From Elysia marginata (Eukaryota; Mollusca; Gastropoda; Plakobranchidae): DNA of 22,450 nt. The stretch covers positions 328,762-351,211 of the forward strand of contig BMAT01008376.1 of the NCBI GenBank assembly GCA_019649035.1, written 5' to 3'. The notes under the pieces are model-generated. The model was given only the letters and a program-made list of their open reading frames with translations, was not told where the DNA came from and ran no database searches. The translations under genes were made by a program, and so were the position numbers. Shown in pieces: positions 22,161-22,450 of this stretch (position 1 is its first letter; every line of letters begins with the position of its first letter).

Positions 22161-22450
22161 AATAAGTCTCAACAGAAAGGCACAAGGTATAATTTGCTAG
22201 TCGTCAACCTTAGACCCGTGAGGGTCCGCAGACGACTGAGTGACTGCAGCTCGCTACCACGTGCCAGGTGCAATATGTTTTATTCCCACCCACAAGATAT
22301 AACTGAGAAGCGTTGATTTTCGACCAAAATTTGGTCCGATAACGACTCCGACCAGAGAGCTTCGTGGGGGGAAGGGCTAAACAGCACTGACTCTTAAAAG
22401 TAAAACCCAGACACCTGAGCCAGTTCGCTGAAAAACAAAAATACAGCCCG
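22161..22450. other. Unassigned sequence with a nested hairpin
   Basis: AGTCGTC (22199-22205) pairs with GACGACT (22231-22237). Inside it GACCC (22213-22217) pairs with GGGTC (22222-22226) around a GTGA loop. A second inverted repeat, GACCAAA-A-TTTGGTC, lies at about 22322-22336. The base composition is richer in GC than the introns. It could be the 5' part of a repeat adjoining the truncated LINE; no coding signal was recognised. Confidence 0.45.

Overview
The window is from a eukaryotic, almost certainly invertebrate animal genome. It is AT-rich and carries a protein gene split by GT-AG introns, together with debris from at least five transposon groups. The frequent TCTAGATC-type motif and the LINE families fit a lophotrochozoan, perhaps a gastropod mollusc. 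That placement is an inference and is weak.

The backbone is one host gene on the minus strand: the amino-terminal half of a phosphorylase b kinase regulatory subunit beta (PHKB-like). I could assemble twelve coding exons between 19720 (ATG) and 4754. Their splice phases all agree, and together they give 1452 nt, or 484 codons, covering the glucoamylase-like N-terminal domain. No later exon was recognised in 1-4753, so the calmodulin-binding C-terminal half should lie to the left of the window.

The introns hold the mobile elements. Intron 7 contains a complete piggyBac transposon (8839-11496) with TTAA duplications, terminal inverted repeats and an uninterrupted 680-residue transposase. A 259-bp piggyBac-type MITE (8118-8376) lies in intron 8 and a 313-bp one (19112-19424) in intron 1. 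Intron 6 holds a short pogo-like MITE (13327-13493). Intron 2 holds a CR1/L2-like LINE end on the plus strand (16515-17207). Intron 1 holds a minus-strand LINE of the same type, split by an 800-bp mariner relic (17979-18778). Upstream of the gene (20595-22160) is a decayed RTE-like LINE on the minus strand, split by a second LINE 3' end on the plus strand with a 6-bp target duplication.

The left 4.7 kb holds no recognised exon. It has an (ATTG)n tract beside a palindrome, and a decayed 13-unit minisatellite (3722-4126) whose unit lengths suggest a coding origin. The most notable points are the apparently intact piggyBac, the position of PHKB exon 8 between two piggyBac-type elements, and the nested insertion histories that can be read from the sequence. 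I found no convincing unknown biological system. No RNA gene, CRISPR array or bacterial-type feature was seen.
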